This document shows, piece by piece, positions 21,781-33,347 of a DNA stretch of 64,000 nucleotides (positions within the stretch are counted from its first letter, which is position 1; every line of letters starts with the position of its first letter). The stretch comes from Bemisia tabaci (taxonomy: Eukaryota > Arthropoda > Insecta > Hemiptera > Aleyrodidae). Below the pieces are notes generated by a model. It saw only the letters and a program-made list of their open reading frames with translations, had not been told where the DNA came from and searched no databases. The stretch lies in assembly GCF_918797505.1 (NCBI RefSeq), contig NC_092795.1, forward strand, positions 18,773,131-18,837,130. The letters run 5' to 3'. The position numbers and the translations under genes are program-made.

Positions 21781-22030
21781 TGCCGTGTCAAGGAAGAACG
21801 CCGTATGAACCTTCCGGCGTTGCCAAATCTCCTTTGATAAAACATGAATTTCCTGGTAAACTTATGAATATTTTCCCTCCAATTTTTCAGATAATTTTGT
21901 TCGCAATTTCATCTGAAGTCTCTGAAAATTTCAAGGAAAAATATTAATATCTTTCCTTGAAGATAAACATGTCATTGGAGGACATATGGCAACTCTGGAC
22001 TGTTCATAAGGCGTTATTTCTTAGCACGGC
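21781..22030. repeat. R1 MITE copy, well preserved
   Basis: Ends are TGCCGTGTCAAGGAAGAACG and the complement-like CGTTATTTCTTAGCACGGC. Interior GTATGAACCTTCCGGCGTTG and ATTTTTCAGATAATTTTG. Confidence 0.85.
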
Positions 22031-23400
22031 AGTAAAGTTGGGTCCCATGTCACTAACTCGGTCATGCTCAACTCCGATTGCTTCTTATTCGACAGCTCGT
22101 CGTAATTGACCTTTTTTCACTGAGAAATTCTTCACTCAGTCAAGTCACAGAGACCCAGAAAAATTAGTGGAAGAGTTTAAAAGCAGCCAAGAACGGGTTA
22201 CGTCCCGAGAGCAAAGCCTAGCAGAGAGGGTGACTGGTGACTGCAAAGGCATGATGAATGTGAGAGTGAAATTTCATTTAGAGTGACAACGCGTTTTAAG
22301 CCCTTTCCCATTAATTATTTTTTATCTTAAGTGGATGGGACGTAGACCGCGTACGGAGGGGTGGAGATAAGCCTCAGTCTGTACAAGCTACACTTTCCTA
22401 GCTGCTCCCGGTTTCCGGGTTGTAGGCGGGGCCCGAGGTCCGGTTTCGATTCAAAAACAGTTACAAATGACACCACCTACTGGCCTTTTTCATCAAAATG
22501 TGCTTTTTATTGCCTTGAAATTTGTGACGTGGCTTAGGAAAAGGACGTTTTTTCATTAAATTAGACGGCCGTCCACGAGAAAGAAGTTCTCAGCACAGGA
22601 TTTTTCCCTTTTTTTTTCGTTTTTTTTTTCGTTTTTTTTTTTTTTGTTTACTGAAAGGAGGAAAGGTGCAGAGAGCCCCTTAGGGGTCCTGACCTCCTAG
22701 CCCACGTGAGATGGGCGCGTGGGACTTGCACGGAGTATAATTAAAAACTGAGATGTAATAATGTAATATTACCATTGCTTTGAGAAGTTTTTACGAGCAC
22801 TTCTGCGTAAAAACACCCTAAAATTTTAGAATGAACCAGGGTTGACACCCTTTGATTTGTGATTCAATTATTTTAGTTTTCAGAAGAAACTAGTGATAAA
22901 AAATGTGCGGTAATTATGAGCAGCCGAAAACCGAAAAATCTTGTCAAATATAACTGAACTCAAGGTTTGATTTTCTAGCTCTCCGTTCTAAGAGTTATTT
23001 TTCTACGAAATTTTAATTCGGAAAGCGCAGAGAAGCGCTATCGTTCATACCCCGTCTACTGGCCAATTTAAAGCTAGACGGTTTAATTAAAGCTGAGAGT
23101 ATGCAAAATTCAACGGTATAATCGGATTTTTACGAGCATTAATGGTGCCCCAGAAACAGCCGGGGAAACCCTACTTCTTGGATTGCCCTCGTATTTCACA
23201 TTTTTCATATTTATGAAACCCTAATAATAACGGGGCTCCACTCGCCTGAAACACACAACAAAATGACGAAACGTGGTAATCTCGCAGACTCTTAAGAAGT
23301 CTTTCTTCCTGCAATTCTCTCAACCCCTTTTCCTCCGATAGCTTACTTATCTGAATTTTCTTTTAAAGACTGCCCGGTTTCCACTTAACCATTTTTCATA

Positions 23401-24743
23401 CAGGGTGTTCGAAAAGTCCCCTCCCCCCCTCTAACTTTTGACCTAATTGAGGTAGAGATTTGAAACTTGGAGGGTGTTCCTAGATCAAAGGGAGCTACTT
23501 TTTGACTCCTCCAAAATTTTGGGGGGCCCCATTTTGGGGGGGGGGTTACGGACCCTAACTTTTAATTTTCAAATGAAAAGACCCCCTTTGTGATACCTCG
23601 TTCGAAAGAGCATAGAAAAAGAAAATTTTTCGCGCAAACCGGAAGTCATTATCTCAAACCGTTTCAAAATGGCGGCCGGTCAAAGTTCCAAATGGCCGAA
23701 AATTGGCACCTCTGCTATTTGCACATGGATTTGCTTGAAACTCGGTATCTGGGGGTATTTTGGCACGAGAAAAACGAATTTAACGTTAGATTTTCAAAAA
23801 AACCCTAATTTTTCAAAATGGCGACCGGTTTAGGCTCAAAAAGGCCGAAAATTTGACAAACTCGATTTTTTTGCCAATGGATTCACCTGAAATTCGGTAT
23901 CTGGGGGTATTTTGACCCGAGAATAACGAATTCAACGTTAGATTTTTAAACAAACCCTAATTTTTCAAAATGGCCGCCGATTAAAGTTCAAAATGGTCAA
24001 CAATTGGCAACCTCGACTTTTTGCCGATAGATTCGCCTCAAACACGGTGTTTGAGGGTATCTGGGTGGGAAACAAACGAATTCGACGTTATTTCACCGAG
24101 TTTCAGGCGAATATATCGGCAAAAAGTCGAGGTTGCCAATTGTTGACCATTTTGAACTTTAATCGGCGGCCATTTTGAAAAATTAGGGTTTGTTTAAAAA
24201 TCTAACGTTGAATTCGTTATTCTCGGGTCAAAATACCCCCAGATACCGAATTTCAGGTGAATCCATTGGCAAAAAAATCGAGTTTGTCAAATTTTCGGCC
24301 TTTTTGAGCCTAAACCGGTCGCCATTTTGAAAAATTAGGGTTTTTTTGAAAATCTAACGTTAAATTCGTTTTTCTCGTGCCAAAATACCCCCAGATACCG
24401 AGTTTCAAGCAAATCCATGTGCAAATAGCAGAGGTGCCAATTTTCGGCCATTTGGAACTTTGACCGGCCGCCATTTTGAAACGGTTTGAGATAATGACTT
24501 CCGGTTTGCGCGAAAAATTTTCTTTTTCTATGCTCTTTCGAACGAGGTATCACAAAGGGGGTCTTTTCATTTGAAAATTAAAAGTTAGGGTCCGTAACCC
24601 CCCCCCCAAAATGGGGCCCCCCAAAATTTTGGAGGAGTCAAAAAGTAGCTCCCTTTGATCTAGGAACACCCTCCAAGTTTCAAATCTCTACCTCAATTAG
24701 GTCAAAAGTTAGAGGGGGGGGAGGGGACTTTTCGAACACCCTG
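23401..24743. mobile_element. 1,343-bp near-perfect palindromic element, TA-flanked
   Basis: Left end CAGGGTGTTCGAAAAGTCCC, right end GGGACTTTTCGAACACCCTG, with TA immediately outside both (23399-23400 and 24744-24745). The arms of about 645 bp are nearly identical. The differences I can see are one extra G in a G-run at 24711-24721 and a few mismatches next to the centre. Only about 45 bp around 24050-24095 form a loop. Each arm contains three degenerate direct repeats of ~150 bp starting near 23668, 23818 and 23967, with landmarks CGGTATCTGGGGGTATTTTG, AACGTTAGATTTT and CCCTAATTTTTCAAAATGG. No transposase is encoded. The same 72-codon ORF occurs in both arms because of the symmetry, which is not evidence of coding. 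Reading as a long-arm TA-inserting fold-back transposon is inference. Confidence 0.9.
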
Positions 24744-25271
24744 TAGATATAGCTAACATTTTATGAACCCTGAGGAGTTTTCAGGATACGGGATCGAAAT
24801 ATGCAAAATTCACCGCAACACTTTCTACATTATCGTCACAGTAAACTTCGTCACTTCGAACGATTAAGGATTTCATTGATAGCGCGGTTCGGATATTTAT
24901 TGTGCCTTAAAGTGGAGAGTTTTCTGTGAGGTACAATTAGAAGCAAGCAACTATTAAAATTCGCCCTAATATTGCCTTGTGCATAAAATATTTTTGAGCT
25001 TTTTGTAAGTTTTTGCGTCTAATTTAGGGACACCTTTATAAAAATGCTAATTCGCAATGTATCGACACAGATTGCAACATATTTTCCCTCATGGGTCTAC
25101 GCAACGAACCACGTTCTAAGCGAGTTATTAGGACCAAAATTAACTCTAAAGTTTTATGTTCTTCCCACTTATTGATGGGATTCTTCATTAGCGCATTTCA
25201 CTATAATCAACTCCTTTCGGAGATAACTAAAGGATTGCGTAAAGCTGCCATTTTGGTTGCTCACCAACGGC

Positions 25272-25502
25272 CCACAGTGGATCGCGTCAATCATAGAGGT
25301 CGAACATGAAATTTTTAATGAAAATAGCAAATTTTGATGTCTAATTCGTCCATAAGGGGTGTTTCTAAAGAAAAATTTCACTAGGAAACGAATGGAACCA
25401 CTTTTATAACCTCGAAGTTTTTTTTTTTTTACGAACGGAGTCATAAGTTTTTAAAGTGTCCAAATTGTGTCCAGCCTCTCCAAGTGGCTCGGTCCACTGT
25501 GC
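25272..25502. repeat. R2 MITE copy
   Basis: Ends are CCACAGTGGATCGCGTCAAT and GTGGCTCGGTCCACTGTGC. The interior matches other R2 copies (AATTTTGATGTCTAATT, GGAAACGAATGGAACCAC), with a short T-run near 25420. Confidence 0.82.
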
Positions 25503-25553
25503 AGCCAAGAGCTCCATGCAGGCCTATTTTGCGCGATCATTCAGAGAGCTATG

Positions 25554-25559
25554 CTCTGG

Positions 25560-25620
<61 letters not shown>

Positions 25621-25837
25621 ACACATTAGATCTAGAGTCCAGACTCTTAAAAACATCGACAAGAAAAAATACTCTTGATTCAATCAGATGTAAGCTTAAA
25701 TCAAGAACGAAGCCTCCTAATTTGAGCGGATTTCCTTTTGATTTAAGCTTAAATCTGATTGAATCAAGAGTCCCTTTCCTTGTCAATGTTTTTAAGAGTC
25801 TGGACTCTAGATCCAATGTGTTTTTTTTTAACCAGTG
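25554..25837. repeat. R4 MITE with a 60-nt pure A tract
   Basis: Same element as 8628-8855 (GATCTAGAGTCCAGACTC arms, GATTTAAGCTTAAATC blocks), ending TTAACCAGTG. The eight or so As near its left terminus have grown to a run of 60 at 25560-25619. Confidence 0.88.
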
Positions 25838-26616
25838 TGCGCCGAATAGAGTCTTTGTCAAAACAGTTCAGAACTTTTAAAGTAAGACAAAATATCCACG
25901 ATCTTTAATTACTGAAATTGGTCTAATTTAAACTGAAGACAGTCAATCTTCTACCGCACTCCTTAAGTGCATTTTAAGTTATTCGCCGTGGACTCTACCC
26001 CAGTTCACCCGACTTTGAACATCACTTTAGTTGCCTCCGGGAACCAGTCAATATTAGCGGATATTTCGGAGCGTCAAAGCGCCCGCAGTACTAGGTTCTG
26101 CACTTAGGCATCGATTACCTAATTTAGGCAATTAAACGCGCGAGATTAGATTCCGCGAGCGGGGGAGCTCGAAACCGAATGCGAGATCATGCGACTCGTT
26201 TGAGACAAGAAGCTGAAATTGCGCCGCGCCGCGCCGCGCCATGTCTGCGAGCGGAACGAAATTAGTTCAATTCGGGACGCGGATACTCATACCGCAATAC
26301 ACACCACCAACGAGCCTTCCCCAACTTCCGAGAATCCCACCTCGAGTCGCTCCGGAAAAGGAAAAACGACGCATGGATTTTCACATGTTGTCGAATTCTT
26401 CTCGATAAAACTTGAATTTTCAGAAGAGTGCGCGATGGCAATTTTTTCTACGAAGGGAAGGGACCAAAAAACACAGGGTACGAAATTGAAAGCCACAATA
26501 CACATGTTTCCTCGTTAAAATTTCGCGTGGATGCGATAATTTGAAAATGCCATATTTCAGCTTCATAGGGAAAAGAATAGTTTTTGTCTACGGTAATTCA
26601 CTCTACCCAAGTCCAG

Positions 26617-26880
26617 GGCTGATTATTGATTTTGATAGACAAAGCGATAGACAAAGAAGTCGAAGGGAAAATGGAGTGATCATATTTGTGTAAGCGGGTG
26701 GTTGCAATGGACAAAGGCGGTAAGCTATTGACTAACTGACGGCAACCCATGAGAGACCAGTTGGTTTGTCATTTTCCTCTTTAGTCTATAATAACCACAT
26801 GTTTCAACCGATAGGATCACTCCATACTCCCTATGTCTTCTTAGTCTATAGCTTTCTCTATCAGTTTCAATAATCAGCCC
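26617..26880. repeat. R14 fold-back MITE, full copy
   Basis: Ends are GGGCTGATTATTGATTTTGA and TCAGTTTCAATAATCAGCCC. The arms share ATAGACAAAG, GGAGTGATC and their complements. Confidence 0.82.
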
Positions 26881-27050
26881 GTAGGAAGACCGGAGTCTAC
26901 GTGACTCTAATTGAACTTTAAACTTATTCGGTCTTTTTTACGATGAAAGAATTTTCCTGTGCGTTGAAATTTTTGCACCCTTGAAAGGTATACATTGTAG
27001 AAGAAGAGGAAGAAGATAAGAATGAAATTATAATCGAGGTAGGTGCGTTA

Positions 27051-27239
27051 GGGAGCGTTCATTAATTACGTAACGAACTTTTGCGGCATTTTTGACTTCC
27101 CTCATTCCCCCCTGTGACATTTTCGTAGCGTAGTTCCCTATCCATTGACACGTAAAAACAAAATGACGTAAATGTAACGTGCTCCTCGACCTCCTCCGTC
27201 TTAAGCGTTACTTATTTATGAACGGCCCCTTTCGTAAAA
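27051..27239. repeat. GGGGCCGTTC-type MITE
   Basis: Left GGGAGCGTTCATTAATTACG and right TTATTTATGAACGGCCCC are complementary, with TAACG just inside each end. It shares its terminal motif (GTTCA-N-TTACGTAACG) with 56559-56919. Confidence 0.75.
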
Positions 27240-27476
27240 TTGATTTAAATTTCAAAATTTGGCTTACGTAGGTTTTTATTTTTCGCAAGCGGAAAGTTTG
27301 AATTTTCGATTTAAAATGAAAACTGCAAACGTTCATTTCTTACTTATTCGTAATTTTTGAAGTTCTCGATATATTCAACGTGCTCTGTGTTAAATTGTGA
27401 GAAAATATGAGATATAGTGCTTAATTTCCTACCTACCTAGTGGTCCTTTCTTCATATTTATTCTCCGAAATCTATT

Positions 27477-27568
27477 CTAATTTATTAACTTGAAAATTTC
27501 AATGGAAAATTATCAGAAATTCGGCAACACCCGAATGTTCATAAGTCGTTCTTCCTTAGCGCAGTGCT
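27477..27568. repeat. R1 MITE, right-end fragment
   Basis: Carries ATTCGGCAACACCCGAATGT, TCATAAGTCGTTCTTCCTTA and GCGCAGTG. The left part is not recognisable. Confidence 0.7.
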
Positions 27569-28286
27569 CGTGCTCGGGATTTCACCTCCCGCATTAACCG
27601 GGCGCGGGGGTTAATTATTTTCCAGGGCGCTCTGTTGGTGACGCGCCCCGGAAAAACACGCCTCAGCTTCCTAGAAACCGATTTGATTTGTTGCCATTAA
27701 AATATTAAGAAGTAAGCTCTGAAGCTTTTCCGCCGGAATTTCGAGGAATCAACATCGCGGGGACGGATGTGAAGTTTGAGCAAGTTGGGAGAATGGAAAT
27801 TTAGAAGAGTTTCCGTTTTCGAGCATCAGAATTCGGGTTAAACAAAATTTTAATGAAATAATATACCTGACGGGAGAATTGAATCGTGAATTTAAGTTTA
27901 AGTGACCAACAGACAGTTTTTAAAAATTTGAATACTAAAATAATTCCAGATTTTTTTTATTTTTTTTTTTTTTTTAAAATAATTTTTTATCTTCATTATT
28001 CATGCATTTATTGGTGTTAAAAATCATTGTTTTGAAAATGAGAGGTGAAACGTCATGACGTTTTACCTTTTGCTCTCTTTTTGGGCCATAGTATCTTGAT
28101 TTAATTTGCGAGGAAAGCTCCGTACTTTTGATGGATGCCTGGCCTGCCATTCCTAATATATTAGGGCACCTTCAGTTTCGTATGATACTGTGCAATACTT
28201 CTGGTGTGAAATAGTTGCTTCAAGCGCCGTGGTATGCTGCGGCGCGGCTCGGCGCGGTGGGCGGGCAGCCAGCGCAACTTGCGCAT

Positions 28287-28364
28287 TGGCGCCTACAAAC
28301 CTAACGGGGATACTTCACGCATTGCGCAATGCGTGAAGTATCCCTGTTAGGTTTGTAGGCGCCA
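28287..28364. repeat. 78-bp zero-loop palindrome at the centre of R13 copy 1
   Basis: The axis is between 28325 and 28326 in ATTGC|GCAAT. The arms GGCGCCTACAAACCTAAC and GTTAGGTTTGTAGGCGCC pair with only one or two mismatches and no spacer. The same structure sits at 60443-60514. Confidence 0.9.
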
Positions 28365-28629
28365 GTGCACCGCCGCTCCGCTTTGTGTCAGGCTCTAATA
28401 TTTAATCTCGTGAAGTCAGCGTTTTTCAACTCATGACTTTGAAATGTTTGCACACTCTGTATGGATTAATCTCATTTTAATTGATGAAAAAAATATGTAG
28501 TAAATGAAAACATAATATGCGTTTTGTAAATATTAAGGTGATTCCATACAAACTTAAGGATTTACAAAGCACACGAATTTCTACACAATTTCTTATAGTT
28601 TTTTATAGCCGATAGCGAAAAAGCAACTG

Positions 28630-28838
28630 CACCGAAAAAAATAATATGCTGTTTTAGCACCTAGGATGCTAAAAATGTGTCTGGTGATCTCAAGATGCTG
28701 CCTTAACTGCCTACAGAGTTAAAGTTGCATTCACAGGATGTAGAGTTAACTGCGAGGCCAGTAAGGACAACAACTCCGGATCACCAGACACATTTTTAAC
28801 ATCCTAGGTGCTAAAACAGCATATTATTTTTTTCGGTG
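28630..28838. repeat. 209-bp MITE nested in R13 copy 1
   Basis: Starts CACCGAAAAAAATAATATGC and ends with the complement closing TTTTTTTCGGTG. The arms share TGCTGTTTTAGCACCTAGGA and TGTCTGGTGATC. TG lies on both sides, and R13 copy 2 is continuous here, so the insertion with a two-base target duplication is well supported. Confidence 0.85.
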
Positions 28839-29103
28839 TGTCAGGCGATGAAGTGTGAAGCCCGGCGATAGGAACTATAGCCCGGCTTTATAATTTTTTA
28901 TCTCTTCGTGTAGCCCGGCCGTGAGATTTTTTCCACTTTCTACAGCCAGATATATGATTTTCTATCGCCTTCTTCAGTCGGCTATAAGAACTCCTATGGT
29001 AATTTGAAACGCAGCTCCTATCGCCAATTTTTTCCAGGGACTTGAAAAAAAAAAAAACCCGTAAATCGACCTTTTTATAAGAGTTTTTTACCTACAGGTT
29101 ATC

Positions 29104-29414
29104 GTGCGAGTTTGTTTAAACACGTATTTACCTTCCATTCGTCACGAATTGTTCCAAACTGACAGCCTGCATTATGAACGGAGGATGGATTCGCGATTAT
29201 CGGCGATACGAGACCTCCGACAAAGATCGATCGCGGCAAAACGACCTTTCTGCCGGTTTTTTCATCGGGTTTTATGCGGAACTTTTTCAAATCCATACTT
29301 CCTGCTTTCATTCGTCACAAGTTGTTCCAGACTGACAGACTACATTATGAGCGGAGCTCGGATTCCGGATTCTCTATGATACGGCAGGAGACCTCCGAAA
29401 AAGATCGATTGCGG
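29104..29414. repeat. Direct tandem duplication of ~140-170 bp
   Basis: 29104-29240 and 29273-29414 share CATTCGTCACAAGTTGTTCC-like sequence, AACTGACAG, CATTATGA-CGGAG, GAGACCTCCGA and AAAGATCGAT. The copies are about 80% alike by eye. Both are open in overlapping frames, but I see no protein similarity. Confidence 0.75.
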
Positions 29415-29826
29415 CCCGTCGAAGTGCTCAGCGGCGATAAGTGCTCACGGCTTTGTCAATTTCCGGTCACCGGTTATCATCGGACTCACCGCCATTGTCC
29501 GTTGCGCATTACTTCCTCCCGTTCTCGTTATTTCAGGGCACCTATTTCAGCGTATTTCAGCGGATGCAATAAATTCAGTCCACCAGGAGCCAGGCGCCTC
29601 GAGCTTCCTCGCGGAGCTGAGCCGAGCACCACACGGTAGATTTTTTGCGATTGCTAATAAACTCGTTTCCGTTGTTCTTACTTCGAAAATCATATATTTC
29701 CACAGGTATTTTTACGAGTATGCCTGTTGAAAACTTCAGGTAGAGCGAAAAAACTAGTTGTTTCTCGCAGACAACGGCCCAAAACTCGTGATGAGTGCAT
29801 CATAAAAGTCTGAAATACACTACTAG

Positions 29827-30262
29827 CAGTGTTCGAAACTCACCTTTGAGTTTTAGAAGCCATGTGGCGCATCAAACCCGATTTTTAGGCGCCATTGAAG
29901 ATAATTTAGGGGCCAAATTGACTTTTTGCCTATATATTATGGCGCATTTAGTGAAAAGTTAGACACAAGATGTTTTCGTAACAGAACTAGTAAGTAGCTG
30001 TAACTTGGGGAAGACAAAAGCACTAAGAATGAAATCGTGAAGAATAGAAAAAGCAGGCTTTCACTTATAGTGCTGAAAATTCTGAGTTTTTTCAATTCAA
30101 ATAGATTTGTTCGTCTTTCTTCATGTGACTTCCTGTGGAAATCCAGATTTTTAGGGGGCAATTTTTAGGGACTACGTCAGCGCAGAGCCTTCATTTTTTA
30201 GGCGCCATGGCTGATTTTTCAGGCGCATTTGGCGCGTTGGCGCCTGTGAGTTTCGAACACTG
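29827..30262. repeat. R12 hAT-like MITE, intact, 8-bp target duplication
   Basis: Starts CAGTGTTCGAAACTCACCTT, ends GTGAGTTTCGAACACTG, and is flanked by ACTACTAG at 29819-29826 and 30263-30270, a perfect 8-bp duplication. Multiple GGCGCC motifs lie near both ends. The 8-bp duplication and CAG...CTG ends fit the hAT superfamily. No transposase inside. Confidence 0.9.
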
Positions 30263-30918
30263 ACTACTAGCTTCACAATCTGTATTAGAGACTTGCGATT
30301 TTTAGCCTCTCACTTCAAAAATGATACCACGGTAGAGGTAACTGCAGAGTGGATCCATCGGTGGATTCCACCGATTTGCTCGCCTTGCTCTGCAGTCCCC
30401 CCTTTGATTGCATAGTTCTAATGCAGATCGGGAAGACCGGGGTAGAACTATGCAACGGAGTAGCGCAAATCGTGGAAAAGTTTGGAAAGTATAGTGAAAC
30501 AGCAAGTCTAGGGAACTCATTGCCAGATCGAGAATTTTCAAACAACATCTTGGTATCGGACTAACCTGGGTCGATCGGCCTTGGGAAAAATGAAATCTGA
30601 ACTCTCAACACAAAATATTCACTAACATATCCACATAAAAAAACGTAATAGCGGGAATCGTGCCAAAATTATCGTTTGTGCTACGGCTATACTGTCGAAT
30701 TATATCGTATTGTTGTATAGTGTTACATACTCGGAAGTTCTTCCTACCATCATATGATAGTATACAATTTTATTGAAAACAAAGAAAATTGCGAAAAGTT
30801 TCTATAAAAAACATCAGCCTTTAAAAACATTAAAATATGGAGATCAAAGCTGAAACGTGTCTACGGAATTCGACAACAAGCCGTGTATGATTTAGTCTAT
30901 ATTTTGCTGAAGCCAAAG

Positions 30919-31170
30919 GGACCCCGTTTATCAGAAAGGAACCAAGCCTTATCAGTTATTGTCAAATTTAACTGGGCAGTTTAATTTTTTACGAGAGATT
31001 GTTTGTGCGGATTCCTTTGTAAATTCTAAGATTTTGCTTCGTAATATGTAGGAAATTTACTGAAATATGCACAAAATTCCGTACTACCGTTTTCATGTAA
31101 AAAATTAAATTTCACAATGGAATTTGGCAATAGCTGATGTGGCTTGGTTCTCTTCTGCTTATCGCGGTCC
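30919..31170. repeat. R3 MITE copy
   Basis: Left end GGACCCCGTTTATCAGAAAG followed by GAACCAAGCCTTATCAG. Right end GCTGATGTGGCTTGG through GCTTATCGCGGTCC. Interior TTTACGAGAGATTGTTTGTG. Confidence 0.82.
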
Positions 31171-31848
31171 ATACGAGACCCGAATTTAATTTAGGTGACC
31201 GTTAAATGATTAGGCGAAAGTCCCAGAGACGTGAGTTAGGTTGCCGGCTTTTAGCCCGGCCTGCACTCACAAACTCATCTTCTCACTTTCCGCCTAATTG
31301 TTGACTATCCATTAACCAAACATTGACCACGGGTAATTTGTCCATGCACTTTCTGGGGACAGGGACGCGTGCATTTCCTGCCGGGACAAAGTGCGCTCGG
31401 CGCGTTGCGTGAAGCATTCACTCGTGATTAGGATGCGAAAGCACTCGACAGAAACGAGGGAGAAAACGATAACTCAACTCGCAACGAGTCCCTGCCAACA
31501 ATGGGACGACCCCGAAGTTTCGAAATCTTAATTACTCTCACCTACTCCCACGCCCACGCAAGATTCGAGCTTCTTCAATGAAGTGGAAGTAATTACAATT
31601 CAATTAATCCGCGGAAATTAGGAGGAAAACAGTCTGGGGAGTTTCGCCCCGGGACCCGAATAACTTAACCGTTTCTGCGACCCTGCGCCGCGCGAATATT
31701 TCAACCGTATCAGCTTCAACTCCCGAGGGGAACAAACAACCCGTGTATAATTCTCAGGCATTTGTCAAACTACGAGAACACTCGCGTCTGTTAAACGCAT
31801 TCGCATGAAATGCATCTAAAATTGGACGGCCGCAACGTCCGTCAGAAA

Positions 31849-32399
31849 TGGACCACTAGACAAGGTCCAAATCCAAGCATTCTGATATATGCCTCTTAAC
31901 CAGAATTTCACATAGAACACGATTCACACAACGAAAATTATTGAAACCAACTCCTAAACGAAGATGTTAACGTTTTTATTTCATATTGGTTACCAGGAAT
32001 TTGAACTGCCCGCTCACAAGAAACTCAAAGCTCTACGTGAGTCAAATCGCGCACTACAATGGTTTCAGCAAGCTTCTCAATCGAGCAATGTTGATTTCCC
32101 ACCATGTGTTGTTCAAACTATAAGCAATTTGCTATAGCTGAGCCAAAGCGGCAAGATTGAGGTTGCCAGATTTTTACATCGCAGAGACTGCCATGATAAC
32201 GTTTAGCGCGCGATGTGAATCGTGTGGAGCACTGAGTTTTCATGAGCGGGTGGTTTGAATTCGCGCATCAAGAATCATTGAATATCTTTGTAAGGAGTTG
32301 ATTGCGGTAATTTTTGTTGTGCGCATCGTGTTTTACGTGAAATTTTAGTTACGAAACACGTATCAGAATGCTGAAATTCGTACCTTGTCGTCTGGTCCA
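31849..32399. repeat. R11 inverted-repeat element, copy 1
   Basis: Ends are TGGACCACTAGACAAGG and CCTTGTCGTCTGGTCCA. The interior carries TTCACATAGAACACGATTCA, CGCTCACAAGAAACTCAAAG and the complementary GAGTTTTCATGAGCGGGTGG. 551 bp, paired over most of each half. A second full copy is at 43100-43653, with fragments near 34950, 37800 and 51100. Confidence 0.85.
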
Positions 32400-33208
32400 T
32401 TGACGAAAAGCGCGGACTCGATAACTCATGTAGGCATCAGTTTCTACACGAAGAAATCAATAACAAATGTATTTTCTCTCATTTGTTCACAATCGATCAT
32501 TACAACACTTATTTCGAGTGTCTTATTTTTTATCAACTTGTCTTTGCTTGTTTATCACTCGTGCTTCAAGACGGAAAAGCTGGATGTTTAGCTTCTCCGG
32601 CCGGAGCGCAGAATAGAAATTTGGAATTCTTCGAGAGGCCCGGCTAATCAATCAGTGATGTTAAAGAGGGTTGGAGGCAGTAGTAGGAAGAGAGGGAAGA
32701 GGAATAGTGGTGGAAGGGGGTCCCAAATTTGATTGAAATATGAAAACATTGCAAATAATCGTAAAACCACGAAAGTACAACTACCTTACTACAGATATAT
32801 AATAAATATAATTATTACACTAACCGCTTCCTCGCGTTCTGCGATACCTAATCACTGAAGCTCCTTATCCTTCCAAAAAAAAACGCCTCAGCGAGCTGGC
32901 ACTCTTTCAATTCTTCCTTGAACCCTTCACAGCCAATTTTTCATTGGACTACCCCAACCCCCTTCCAACCCCGGCCACTTCTTCCCAAGAGGGACCCAAT
33001 CAAACACCATCTGTGACAGCCTCTATATCGTCGTCTTGCTGACTCCAACACATCAGATTAACATCAGAAAAACTGGAGAAAGCAAACAAAGGCGTGTGAA
33101 GCACGACCAAAAATAAAAACGTAGGATTTTTGTGCAAATTAATACTGCTTTAACTTTAACTATATAGATAAAGAAGAATGGTGAAGCTGCAGAATTTTGG
33201 CCTTTATT

Positions 33209-33347
33209 TGGACTGCATTTTGCAATTTGGAACTATAAATTCTGGCTCTTCTGGAAAAACACTTATGTTCATAGGGAAACTAGTGGCACATGCGTCGTTT
33301 TTAAACCGGGTTCGAATTTATAGTTCTAAATTGCAAATTGCAGTCCA
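33209..33347. repeat. R15 MITE, 139 bp
   Basis: Ends are TGGACTGCATTTTGCAATTT and TTGCAAATTGCAGTCCA, with AACTATAAATT inside the left end and AATTTATAGTT inside the right. A longer copy interrupted by R3 is at 48771-49227. Confidence 0.87.

Larger units (their letters stand above)
28070..29040. repeat. R13 large fold-back, copy 1 (left end missing, one nested MITE)
   Basis: Corresponds in reverse to 59944-60909. Shared blocks are GATACTGTGCAATAC, the central palindrome, TTTTTCAACTCATGA, ATTAAGGTGATTCCATACAA (diverged), the repeated GGCTATAAGAA motifs and the terminus GCCAATTTTTTCCAGGG at 29040. The 28070 end fades without the matching terminus. A 209-bp element (28630-28838) interrupts it. 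Confidence 0.78.

Noticed and set aside
23590..24553. Identical 72-residue frames on opposite strands
   Set aside because: They are the two arms of the palindrome. Identity follows from symmetry, composition is unremarkable and no start context or homology is seen.
25541..25880. Poly-Lys / poly-Phe frames
   Set aside because: Translations of the A60 tract and the R4 element.
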